This document shows, in pieces, positions 30,155 to 39,440 of a DNA stretch of 64,000 bases. The DNA comes from Diploptera punctata. Its lineage: Eukaryota > Arthropoda > Insecta > Blattodea > Blaberidae. Location of the stretch: contig JASPKZ010000423.1 of NCBI GenBank assembly GCA_030220185.1, positions 1 to 64,000 on the forward strand, read 5' to 3'. How positions within the stretch are numbered: position 1 is the stretch's first letter; each line of letters starts with the position of its first letter. The translations under genes and the position numbers were made by a program. A model generated the notes under the pieces. The model was not told where the DNA came from. It searched no databases and was given only the letters and a program-made list of their open reading frames with translations.

Positions 30155-30600
30155 GAGTGATTTCCAAATTATCCATAAATTCGCGAGTCACGAAGTGATC
30201 ACATTATTTACTGCCAGATATGATCTCAATATTATAAGAATTCACCCTAGTGGAGAAATAATGAAACACTGTATATTATAATCAACATTATATGTTAATA
30301 ATTTTATATTTTATTAAACAACTCAGTAAAATCAAAGAATCCGCTCATTATTTGCTATATTCATTGTATCTGTTGGAGAAAAATAATGCTCTGAGCTGTT
30401 CATATTATTAAAAAGAAGGAGCTTTCTTTATCACAAAAGCAGGAGCTGATAAAGATAAATCGATAAAGAGCGAGATGAAACACGACTGTCGTTGGTTGTA
30501 AAATAAAATGCATTGAAACGCGATTGGTCATTGACTACCATTTGGAGTATGACTTAAATAGTAGCAGACAAGTGTAATTTTAACATTAAAAAATAAATAG
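30155..30600 (+). mobile_element. FB-1 foldback family fragment
   Basis: Starts at the FB-1 terminal motif TAATGCCATGAGTGATTTCC and includes the arm block CACCCTAGTGGAGAAATAAT. It ends in the FB-1 centre sequence CGATTGGTCATTGACTACCA. Diverged and internally deleted relative to 45340-47850. Confidence 0.7.
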
Positions 30601-30689
30601 AATCCTGTCTTTCTTCATGCAAGGCAAATGTTCATCCCTAACCCACAGCAAAGACGTGAATTTATTATAAATAACATAAATACCATTCA

Positions 30690-31255
30690 GGTGATAACAC
30701 AGTGGAAATTAAAAATAGAATCGCACAAATAAAACAAGCAATACATGCTTTAAACTCTGTTTGGTGGAACAAAAATATTACAAAAAATAGAAAACTACAA
30801 ATATATCAAACCATAATTCAGAGCATTTTAACATATGGTGCTGAAGTCTGGCAAATTCCTACCAGGGAAATATAAAGAATTTTAAGTACAGAAATATGTT
30901 CTAAGAAGATCAGCTGGAAAATCTGCAATGGATAGAATACGAAATAAAGAAATAAGGGAAATTATGGGTGTACAAGAGGAGCCGGACATCATAGACATTA
31001 TAGAAAAGAAAAGATTACAGTGGTAATGGTCATGTCAAAAGAATGCCAGAGCAAAGATTGCCTAAAATTGTTATGGAATTGATCCCAATAGAAAGGAGGA
31101 AGAGAGGAAGACCGAAGGAAACTTGGATAGAAGGGGTACAAGCAGTTATGAATATCAGAGAATTGGAGGAAGATCAATCGATGGACAGAGAGGAATGGCG
31201 TTTGGTCTCCGGAAGACGGCGACAGCTGCCATGATACCGGATGATGATGATAACA
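30690..31255 (+). mobile_element. Non-LTR LINE C-terminal fragment, GAT-tailed
   Basis: The frame near 30705-30870 reads IKNRIAQIKQAIHALNSVWW and IYQTIIQSILTYGAEVWQIP. A later frame (31043-31234) reads MPEQRLPKIVMELIPIERRK, RGRPKETWIEGV and EEWRLVSGRRRQLP. The end is a (GAT)n tail. Frameshifted remnant. Confidence 0.8.
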
Positions 31256-31274
31256 AAAATACAATATTTTCAAT

Positions 31275-32295
31275 AATTCACTCTTTAAATAGAATCATAA
31301 ATTTTCTTCAGACTGATTTCAAAATAATTCTAGTTCAAACTCTCGTGATGTTGGATTTTGATCACTGTGCCTTCTTACTGACAGATAGTAACGATGGATT
31401 AGCACGTAAATTTCAACGTATTTAAAACATACGTATCAAATGTATTTTCAATATTTGCAAATACGAATAATTTCTTCATACTTCCGCGATATATGTTGGC
31501 TCCATCTGCATGATGGTAGAAGAATGCATTCTCTTAGTCTTCTATTCAAAATTATATCTCTACATCAAGCTACTAATTCTCTCGTTTCCATCTCCTATCC
31601 TCCATTCACATTTCGGGTACACGATCGCACCAGAATTTCATACTTGACATCCCACAACACAGAAACTCCTGTTATTATAATGCCTATACCATATCTTGTG
31701 CTAGACTTTGGAACTCCTCTTACAAGAAATCATGGATTTATGGGCATTAAATTCCTTTTAAAAATTTTTAATCTCTTTCTTTTGTAACTGGTCTTTCAAT
31801 GTATTAATTGATGGTGTTTGATTGTTTGTTTTTCTAATAATATTGACATGATTATTCATAATTATAGTTTGATTCGTATAAACATATAGGCTATGAAAAG
31901 GTACTATACCAGGATTCTTAGCTAAATTTTGGAACTCCTTAGATTTGAACAGGGTGTATCTTTCTAAAATTGCCATCGTTGCCATTAGAGGATCAATTTA
32001 AATTTTAAGAAACCATATTTACAAAATTTCTACTTGATGGTATGGATGCTACAATTACAATTTGAAATACTTTTAATGTATTTACAAAATTTATTCCATC
32101 AATTAAAAAAAAATAATTGTCTGTATCACTTTGTCCTTGAGGCAATCCTCTAATGAGGAAAGTTGTATATAATAATAAATACTAAAAAATAAAAGTATCT
32201 GCATGAATATTTTCCGTAATTAATATTTTTCGCTGGCTGAGTGGTAGAGAAGCCTTATGAATCGTAAATTTGTCAGTTTTAACAATAACAGCTTC
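31275..32295 (+). mobile_element. CR1/L2-like LINE 3' region (LINE-E), split
   Basis: The plus strand gives NRIINFLQTDFKIILVQTLV and MHSLSLLFKI, corresponding to LKQILVQNLVLPHFDYCD and LHSLSLLFKLL in LINE-B, with frame breaks to about 31790. A LINE-B-like UTR end (GGCTGAGTGGTAGAGAAGCC) appears only at about 32232. The R2-like fragment between 31850 and 32175 therefore probably inserted into its 3' UTR. Confidence 0.6.
31850..32175 (+). mobile_element. R2-like (restriction-like endonuclease) LINE 3' end
   Basis: With frame changes the plus strand gives KGTIPGFLAKFWNSLDLN and IAIVAIRGSI...ILRNHIY. This is the conserved C-terminal segment (GARGTI...; VLRGSVxILRNHLY) of R2/NeSL-type LINE proteins. 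It is the inverted counterpart of 32690-33000. Confidence 0.55.
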
Positions 32296-32689
32296 TCATA
32301 TATGATAACTAATTATATATATATATCATAATATAATATATATTTGAAATTTTCTTCAGGAGAGCATCAAGATGTTCAAAATAAACAATAAAAACACAAT
32401 AAATTCTATACCAAAAAAATGGAATATTTACTAAGATTCAAAAGTAAATTATATAACATATAAGCTGTTAATTGGTAAAGGCACATCTGAAGAATACAAC
32501 AAAGAAAGGGTCTCCATAAAAACACATAGAGAACCTAACTAGAACCAATAACGTGGAAGCAGATAAAAGGAACCAATACCTCGAAACACATGAATTTCAA
32601 GAAAATCAGAACTGGAATGACAGAACAAGAGGACCGGATGACATTGCGAGTGGAAATATATGATTTATAACGGGAGACATTATTTCATA
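32176..32689. other. AT-rich spacer between two R2-like copies
   Basis: Apart from the LINE-E UTR end at about 32230-32290 no feature is seen. Confidence 0.5.
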
Positions 32690-33755
32690 ATTTACAACTT
32701 TCCTCATTATAGGGCTGCCTCAACGACAAAGTGGATCCAAGACAATTCTTTTTCGAAATTGATGAAATACATTTTTTAATACATGACAAAATAACAAAAA
32801 ATATCAATTGACAAATATCATACTACTACAAAGTGAATACAATTTTGGCGTCAAGATGGTTTCTTAGAATTGAAATTGCAACCCTCTAATGAGCAGCGAT
32901 GGCAATTTTAGCAAAGATACACCCTGTACGCAATCTGAAAGGAATTCCAAAATTTAGACTAAGAATCCTGTGTACAGAGTACCTCTTGCCCCGATCATCA
33001 ATCCTGTGACAGTTAATACTATCTACATTGGATATTTATTCTATTGAATAATATGATTCAATTTGAGACTCATATAGTAGCCTACTTGGCTTTGTTTTTT
33101 ACAATACAAACGTACTTCAGGTTGGCCAATATGAAAGTCTCAAAAAGGATTGCGGGATCTAATATCATACCAATTTTAGAAGATAGGCTAAATGCAATAA
33201 TCTCTACTATCGTTTGATAACCTCCCATTAGTGGCCACACACCATGAAATTTTCCTCAATACACTGTAATATCCCAAATCTCGGCAAGGCTTCTGCCTAT
33301 CATACATTTCGAATAGTGTGGTTGCCAGAATGTTTCTCTCAATGATTCTCCAAATGGACAGGGCCCCACCCAAGGACGTGGTGCAATGGGTTCGTGCTCT
33401 CTGCGACAACATCTACAGAGGGTTCAACGTCCCTAGATCTACCCGGCAAAGAACGCACCGCCGACACATTGGCTTGCATTTTAATCGCTTCTCTCCATTC
33501 GGAACAAGACAATCCCTGATGATCACAAATCCATTGATTTGCTGGTGTATATTCATTGTAGAGAACAACGCCTTTTCCTTTATGAGGAAGTTGACTCCAG
33601 AGAACTGCTTCTTTGTCTCTTAGTTGTTTGCTGAGTTTCCTTGCATCTGGTAGAAGACTTCGAGTATTAATATTGATGTCACTAGGTTCAATGTTAAGAT
33701 CTACAATGAAGAAGAAAAATAAAACTCTAGTCATGGAAATATGCGTAAACATTGA
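32690..33755 (-). mobile_element. R2-like LINE C-terminal fragment, zinc-finger/endonuclease region
   Basis: The minus frame 33752-33339 reads LPDARKLSKQLRDKEAVLWS, QLPHKGKGVVLYNEYTPANQ and WICDHQGLSCSEWREAIKMQ, then a decayed CRHC...HVLG-type zinc motif. Further frames give VLRKISWCVATNGRL, the start of the restriction-like endonuclease region, and GARGTLYTGFLV near 32990. The order matches R2/NeSL-type proteins. Several stops, so it is a pseudogene. Confidence 0.7.
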
Positions 33756-34166
33756 AAATATGTATACAAATAAACAATTCTCTAAAGCTAAGTTATAATT
33801 TTACACTGAAAAATAATTGAATTACTTTATATGTTGACTTTAATTACGGGAATTATGAGACTGAAATTTCAAAGGTCTGGTAAAAAAATTACTCTAATTA
33901 CACACCAAAGAGCATTAAATTTAATTTTCTCAATCGTAAGCTTGTGATCTTCAAAGTTGTTTAAAGCTTAAATAGAATCAGAATGTGTATCATAGGAATA
34001 TTCCGGGAAACTACGTGAAATTCACCGCATTGTATGTTTGAATCCTGTGGGACAGAAGAAGCTTTGTAGAGCTGCATTGTAGTTGAGTACTAAATTCCTT
34101 CAGAGGTCCACCGAGTGCATGACCAACACAATCCCGGAGGCTTAGAGAGATGACCCTTTTCCTGTA

Positions 34167-34246
<80 letters not shown>

Positions 34247-34512
34247 CACATGTGTGTGTGAAATCTCTCTCATTTTGAAACGATGAGGATTGACTCCAGC
34301 TTACTATTAAATAAAATTACTTTTTCAATAGCCACAGAATTAGAAACTTATCATTTAAATTCCAAACCACTTTCTAGTCGTAAAATGTAAACAAAAACAA
34401 TAAATACATAGGTGAATCAATAATATAAAATTGGAAAACACTAAAACGTAGTTTCAGGAAAATTCAATTTATCATGATTAATGCGACGAGTGATTTCCAA
34501 TTTATCTAAAAG
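33756..34512. other. No gene; (CA)n microsatellite
   Basis: An uninterrupted (CA)n lies at about 34167-34243. A short TAATGCGACGAGTGATTTCC at about 34478-34498 is an FB-1 end remnant. The rest is AT-rich filler. Confidence 0.75.
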
Positions 34513-35164
34513 GAAGATGAAGAAGAAGAAAAAGAGGAATAAGAAGAAGAAAACGAAGAAGAAAAGAATAAGAAGAAGAATTTAGAAAAATAATAAAGAA
34601 GAAGAAAAATATAGTGGAATTTGTGTAAAACTGATTAGGGTTGAAATCCTATGCTTTAGGAATTTCAATTATCTTTTTCCCTAGTTTTCTTCAGTCGGCT
34701 AGGTAAATGGTAGTTTGAAATTTTGTTACCACTCTCCATTCCATCACAATAACTATTTCATTAAAATTAAATTAATTAAAATATTGTAGAAAAGACGTGA
34801 GAAATGCAACAATCGATGTACACAGTCGATTGGTTACAAATAAAGATTATAGACACGATTTTATCTTATATGATGAAGTGTCAGAAGTAAGTATAAAAAA
34901 AAGTTTGAGAAAAGAATTGAGTGAACTTGTATTATGAAGAGCGAGTCGACAGCTGAAGCACGAAGAACAGAGTTAGAAGTTACAACACCTGGCAGAGTTT
35001 GATAGATCGACAGTGTTCCGTACCATGCCACCAGACAACGCCACCTATCCTTCATTGTCATCAACATCCGTTAAGAGAATCGCTATACAGATGATGTTAT
35101 GACCTAAAGCTGAAATTCCACGATGTGCCCTTATGTACCATTACATTTACAATATAATGTACTA
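34513..35164. repeat. (GAA)n-rich tract then unassigned sequence
   Basis: GAA/AAG units at about 34513-34612, probably a LINE tail or its expansion. No feature recognised in 34613-35164. Confidence 0.6.
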
Positions 35165-36240
35165 GAACGTTAGCTGTACCAAAGTACAAAAGTAGAACAG
35201 AAGACCAATGCTATAAAAGAAAGAAAAATAAAATGTGAGGGCAAAGACAAACAATTTAAAAAATAACATTTAAGAGCAATGGCAAATATGGAAAAGAAAT
35301 AAAAAAATAAATGTAAAAGCAAAGACAAAAACATTATAAATAAAGAAAATACTGGAAATATTCGTAAAGAACTACAAATATTCAATCTGACCGATAAAAT
35401 AGAAGAGTAGAGGAGAAAATGGTATGAACATGTTTGCAGAATGGATACCAGCAGATTGCCTGGAAAAGTCTGTACTATCAACCGAGAGAAGGAAAAAAGA
35501 GATCGGAGAACCTACGAAAGAGATGGGCACAGAAACTACGATGCTTGGAGTCGGAACGAACCAATAAGGTTTAATCTTCAAAAGGAGGAAGAAAAAGAAA
35601 ATAGAATGAAAAATTATAAAGCATGAATAATAAAACGTAACTAGAAAGACAAAAATGATAAAGAGAGAACATTTAAACATAAAAGAAATAGAATACGGCA
35701 TATGATAAAGCAAGAGAAATAAAATATGTGGAATTAGACAAAAAGATAAAAGGAAGGAAAAATACAAAAGAAAGACGTGATAAAGAAAGAATAGTAAAAG
35801 TAACAATGAAGAAAATAAGGTAGAGAATGAAAAATAGAACATAAGCATAAAAAAATAAAATAAAAGAATACAGAACATAGGGACAAAGCTAAAGAAAGGT
35901 AAGGGAAGAAAATCAAAGCGTGTGTTCAAAGAAAAAAATATGATAAAAAAAGTAAGAGCAAAGACAAAAAAGATAAAGAAAAAACTCAAGGGCAAAAGCA
36001 AATTATAATACAGAAAGAAAAATGTAAAGTACTCGTAAAAAGCCCATAAAGAGTATAAAATAAATAACGTAAGAGCAAATTTAATAAAATTAGAAATAGA
36101 AAATAAGGAACATAACATGAAAATATAAAAAAATAAAGAAGAAACATAAAAAAGTAAAAGCAAAGACAAAAAAGATGAATAAAAATGGCAAAGAAAGAAA
36201 AGGGAATCTAGTAGCAAAGACAAAAATGATAAAGACACAT
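35165..36240 (+). repeat. Purine-rich 1-kb tract with degenerate 13-22-bp motif
   Basis: The plus strand is dominated by A and G. AGCAAAGACAAAAA(A/T)GAT recurs, for example near 35320, 35950, 36158 and 36211. The long minus-strand frame through it (288 codons, almost all F, L, S, Y) is a composition artefact. Confidence 0.75.
35385..35560 (+). mobile_element. Old LINE C-terminal scrap within the purine-rich tract
   Basis: The plus strand reads RRKWYEHVCRMDTSRLPGKV and RDRRTYERDGH, matching the (Y/W)xxHVxRM...RLPxK...GRPxxRW pattern of insect LINE tails. Confidence 0.6.
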
Positions 36241-36261
36241 TTTAACTTTTTAACAACTCAT

Positions 36262-36360
36262 GATGAAACTTCTTCCGAAAGGCCTACGAGGGTTTTAACT
36301 GAGATTTCACTTAGTTGAGGACTACATAGATCTCAGGGTACATATTTAGTATTATAACTT
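36262..36360. mobile_element. FB-2 fragment
   Basis: ATGATGAAACTTCTTCCGAA and ACTTAGTTGAGGACTACATA correspond to one FB-2 arm, including the hammerhead-like part. No partner arm is seen nearby. Confidence 0.5.
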
Positions 36361-36381
36361 CTTTTACGTTTATAACTCAAC

Positions 36382-36810
36382 AGTCCACCACTGTAGTCTC
36401 ATGGTAGCGTCGGTCGCTCGTAATCAGTAGACCAGGGTTCGATATCCGATCAGGACACGTTACTTGGGTGATAGTATTTTTTCTTCACCTGTAATACAAA
36501 TGTCATGAAATCTTAAGATCCAAACGTCCCACTAACATCATCTGGCCATCATAATCATCATTATCATATTCGCCATGTTTAGTGTGATTCTGTAAGTGAA
36601 TGGTATGTTTCGTCTTAATGTTGTGTTGTCTCGAAGCAGGGCCTGACTTTGAGCTGATCACTCATTCGGGGAGGCCCCCATGTCCTTGTGTGATCAAAAA
36701 AATATATGTATGTGATCCAAAGTTAAAATCCCTCTCCCGACAGGCCGTGCTACTGTAAGGCCTGGCTGGCATGTGGCACGTAAAAGTGAGAGTTTGAACA
36801 GCGTTAATGG
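36382..36810 (+). repeat. SINE-1c (SINE-1-like head with third tail type)
   Basis: A diverged SINE-1 head (GTCCACCACTGTAGTCTCAT; B-box GGGTTCGATATCCGA) and body (CACCTGTAATACAAATGTCA) are followed by a tail containing GCTGATCACTCATTCGGGGA and GTAAGGCCTGGCTGGCATG. The same tail is at 61240-61530. Confidence 0.7.
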
Positions 36811-36958
36811 AGTGGAATATGGTAACATCAACGGTGGTTAATAATTGCTTTTAAGTTTTGTTAAATATGCCAAACAAAATCCCGTATCAGAAAAAACGAA
36901 TTCATTTATTTCATGTCAGTACTAGTAAAATTCATATCAAATTCCGTTGAGGTGAAGT

Positions 36959-37402
36959 CATATGATGAAAGTTAAAAATTAAATTGTTCCTGTTGGTAGG
37001 TGCCGTCGTCTTCAAATTTGTTAATATAGTGTATGTAAAATTAACTGGAGCGCTTTCAGAAGTTACCTTCCATCTTCTGCAGGTTGAGTTTCCGTTACTT
37101 GTTGTTGTTGTGTACGGTGATGTATACTCCAACTGTTTGTAGCAGCAACTGACTTGTTTTTGACGATGTCGTATAATGGGTTTGACTGGGGATCGTCAAA
37201 AACAAGTCAGTTGCTGCTACAAACAGTTGGAGTATACATCACCGTACACAACAACAACAAGTAACGGAAACTCGACCTGCAGAAGATGGGAGGTAACTTC
37301 CGAAAGCGCTCCAGCTAATTTTATATACAATATATTAACAAAGTTGAGGACGACGGCACCTACTGACAGGTACAATTTAATTTTTAACTTTCATCATATT
37401 TA
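36959..37402. mobile_element. FB-2 palindrome, arms ~209 bp, 24-nt spacer
   Basis: Left arm 36959-37167 and right arm 37192-37402 are inverted copies with few mismatches. Each arm contains a GATGGRAGGTAACTTCYGAA-type motif followed by AGCGCTCCAG, equivalent to the 3' flank of the Penelope-like fragment (GATGGGACAAGTCCCGAAAG, CGCTACAG). Its outer part has GACGACGGCACCTAC...CAGG. This suggests a Penelope-derived inverted structure. Confidence 0.85.
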
Positions 37403-37761
37403 TTTTATACCTGAAAGCAGACATACGAAAAATAATAATTCTTGAATTAACATATGTGAAGTACTGGTTGATAAGGGGAGAGAAAAACTGACACGGAAAT
37501 TGTAGAAGATATTAAAATAATTCCTCGTTGAAGCTTAAAGAGTTATGAAATATTAAATCTCGAAGTTCACGGAGGTACGATGCATTTACTACTCGCATTT
37601 AAAGCGCAGAAATAAACGTAAAATCTCTGAAGCAATTGTTGAATACGACCTTCATTTATGATTCAATTCCATAAACTACAAGATTTGAATTTTATTATTA
37701 ATATTATTAAGGATTCTTTATGACTGCAATTTTTATCAAGGCATGTACTTATATTGTGCAT
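37403..37761. other. No gene seen
   Basis: AT-rich filler. Confidence 0.5.
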
Positions 37762-37945
37762 GGGACACTAACCAACTCACTCAATGGTACTATTGAAACC
37801 CGAGGTCCACGAACCCGCGGACACAAGCTCTTCATGCAACCTATCCCAAGCTAAAGTGTTTTCAGTCAATCCTCGTATAATTTAGGTGACGTCCTCAAAT
37901 CATGGCCACTTCATTCTTGTCCTACGAAGGACGGCGCGAGACTCA
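37762..37945 (-). mobile_element. RTE-type LINE 3' end fragment, diverged
   Basis: The minus strand shows GCTTGTGTCCGCGGGTTCGT near 37820 and the upstream GTCACCTAAATTATACGAGG block, matching the RTE 3' end with many substitutions. Confidence 0.65.
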
Positions 37946-37989
37946 AAAACAGTAAAAAAATCACTTAATTTTTCCACAGACGAGCATCA

Positions 37990-38385
37990 TCATCGTTTTC
38001 AAGGATTAGACTCGTTGGTTTGTTCCGGCTCAAAATTGCTCACGTTAACTCTTTAAAGGTCGACCTACATTTCTTGTCCCTCTCGCTTTATAATATAAAA
38101 CAGTTCTTGACATTCTACTGTTTGGCATTCGTAGGACATGTTCTCTCCAATTTGATCTATATTTTTCCAATAATGTTATGATTCGTTCTATGTTCAATTC
38201 CTTTCTGATGTCAGAACTTCTAATAACGTACTTCGCATTACAATGCGGAGAAATTTAATTTCTGAAACTTCGATTTGACTTAATTGATCAGATGCAAGTG
38301 TCCAACATTCATATCCATAAATAAGAATGGCAATATAACCATTCCGTATAGTTTTAGTAATGTTTCTCGTCCTACGTTGCATTTC
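37990..38385 (-). mobile_element. Non-LTR LINE RT C-terminal fragment
   Basis: The minus frame 38194-38382 reads NGYIAILIYGYECWTLASDQ and QIEVSEIKFLRIVMRSTLLE, followed by frame-broken downstream sequence to about 37990. Confidence 0.75.
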
Positions 38386-38579
38386 AATTAGAAAATATAG
38401 TAATCATGTTCTAGATATATTTTTGTTATTCTTATATTTAGCACTTTCTATACCAAGGAAATTATTTAATCAATCATGGGTTATTATAAGTTTAATATTA
38501 TTTTGTTTTTTCTTGTCATCTGTATATTGTGCAGGCCTATGCCTATTATATATTAGACATCAAATTGTAGAAAATTCAT

Positions 38580-38666
38580 GATACAGTAGTTATTATATGT
38601 AAAATTTAACCCTGGTGAAGTGGAAGAGAAAACCTTACAGTCTTGAACTCCACCAGGAAAATAAAC

Positions 38667-38745
<79 letters not shown>
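38580..38745 (+). mobile_element. LINE 3' end with (ATT)n tail
   Basis: CCTGGTGAAGTGGAAGAGAA, an ACCAGGAAAATAAACT block and an (ATT)n run at about 38665-38745. The RTE fragment begins right after the tail. Confidence 0.7.
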
Positions 38746-38748
<3 letters not shown>

Positions 38749-39254
38749 GAAACATGGGCTCTTACTTTAAGAGAGGAAAGGAGATTACGAGTATTTGAGA
38801 ATAAAGTTCTTAGGAAAATTTTTGGACCAAAGAGAGCTGAACAGACAGGTGAATGGAGAAGACTATATAACAATGAACTACATGGTCTTTATTGGAAGCC
38901 AGATATAATAAGAACAGTTAAGTCTCGTAGACTGCGATGGGCAGGACATGTTGCGCGTATGGGGAATGAAAGACGTGCATGGACGCTTCTTGTAGGAAAG
39001 CCAGAGGGAAAACGCCCAGTTTGTAGACCAAGAATGAGGTGGGAGAACAACATTAACTATGATTTGAGGGAAGTAGATTATACAGGGAATGATTGGAAAG
39101 CATTAGCTCAGGATAGGGATGTATGGAGAGCTTATAATAATAATAATAATAATAGCTTTATTTTACCTGGCAGAGTTAAGGCCTTAAGGCCTTGTCTACC
39201 ACTCAACCAGGTTTAAAAAAAAATACAAACAAAAAATAGTCTTAAATCTAAATT

Positions 39255-39289
<35 letters not shown>

Positions 39290-39440
39290 GATTACAAGTT
39301 ATGAATACAATACAATTAATATTTATAATGTATTTTGATTTACTCTAAATTTAACGAATTAAATATATAATATGTACAATATATATAAAAAACAGGAAAA
39401 GATTAATGACATAGTATAAAATTAAATAAATAGAGAAAAA

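Noticed and set aside
33318..33623. 101-codon plus-strand frame
   Set aside because: Antisense to the R2-like LINE fragment, whose minus-strand translation has family motifs.
35372..36238. 288-codon minus-strand frame, hydrophobic, looks like a multipass membrane protein
   Set aside because: It is the complement of an A/G-only tract; residues are almost all F, L, S, Y, I; no stop occurs because stop codons are rare in that composition.
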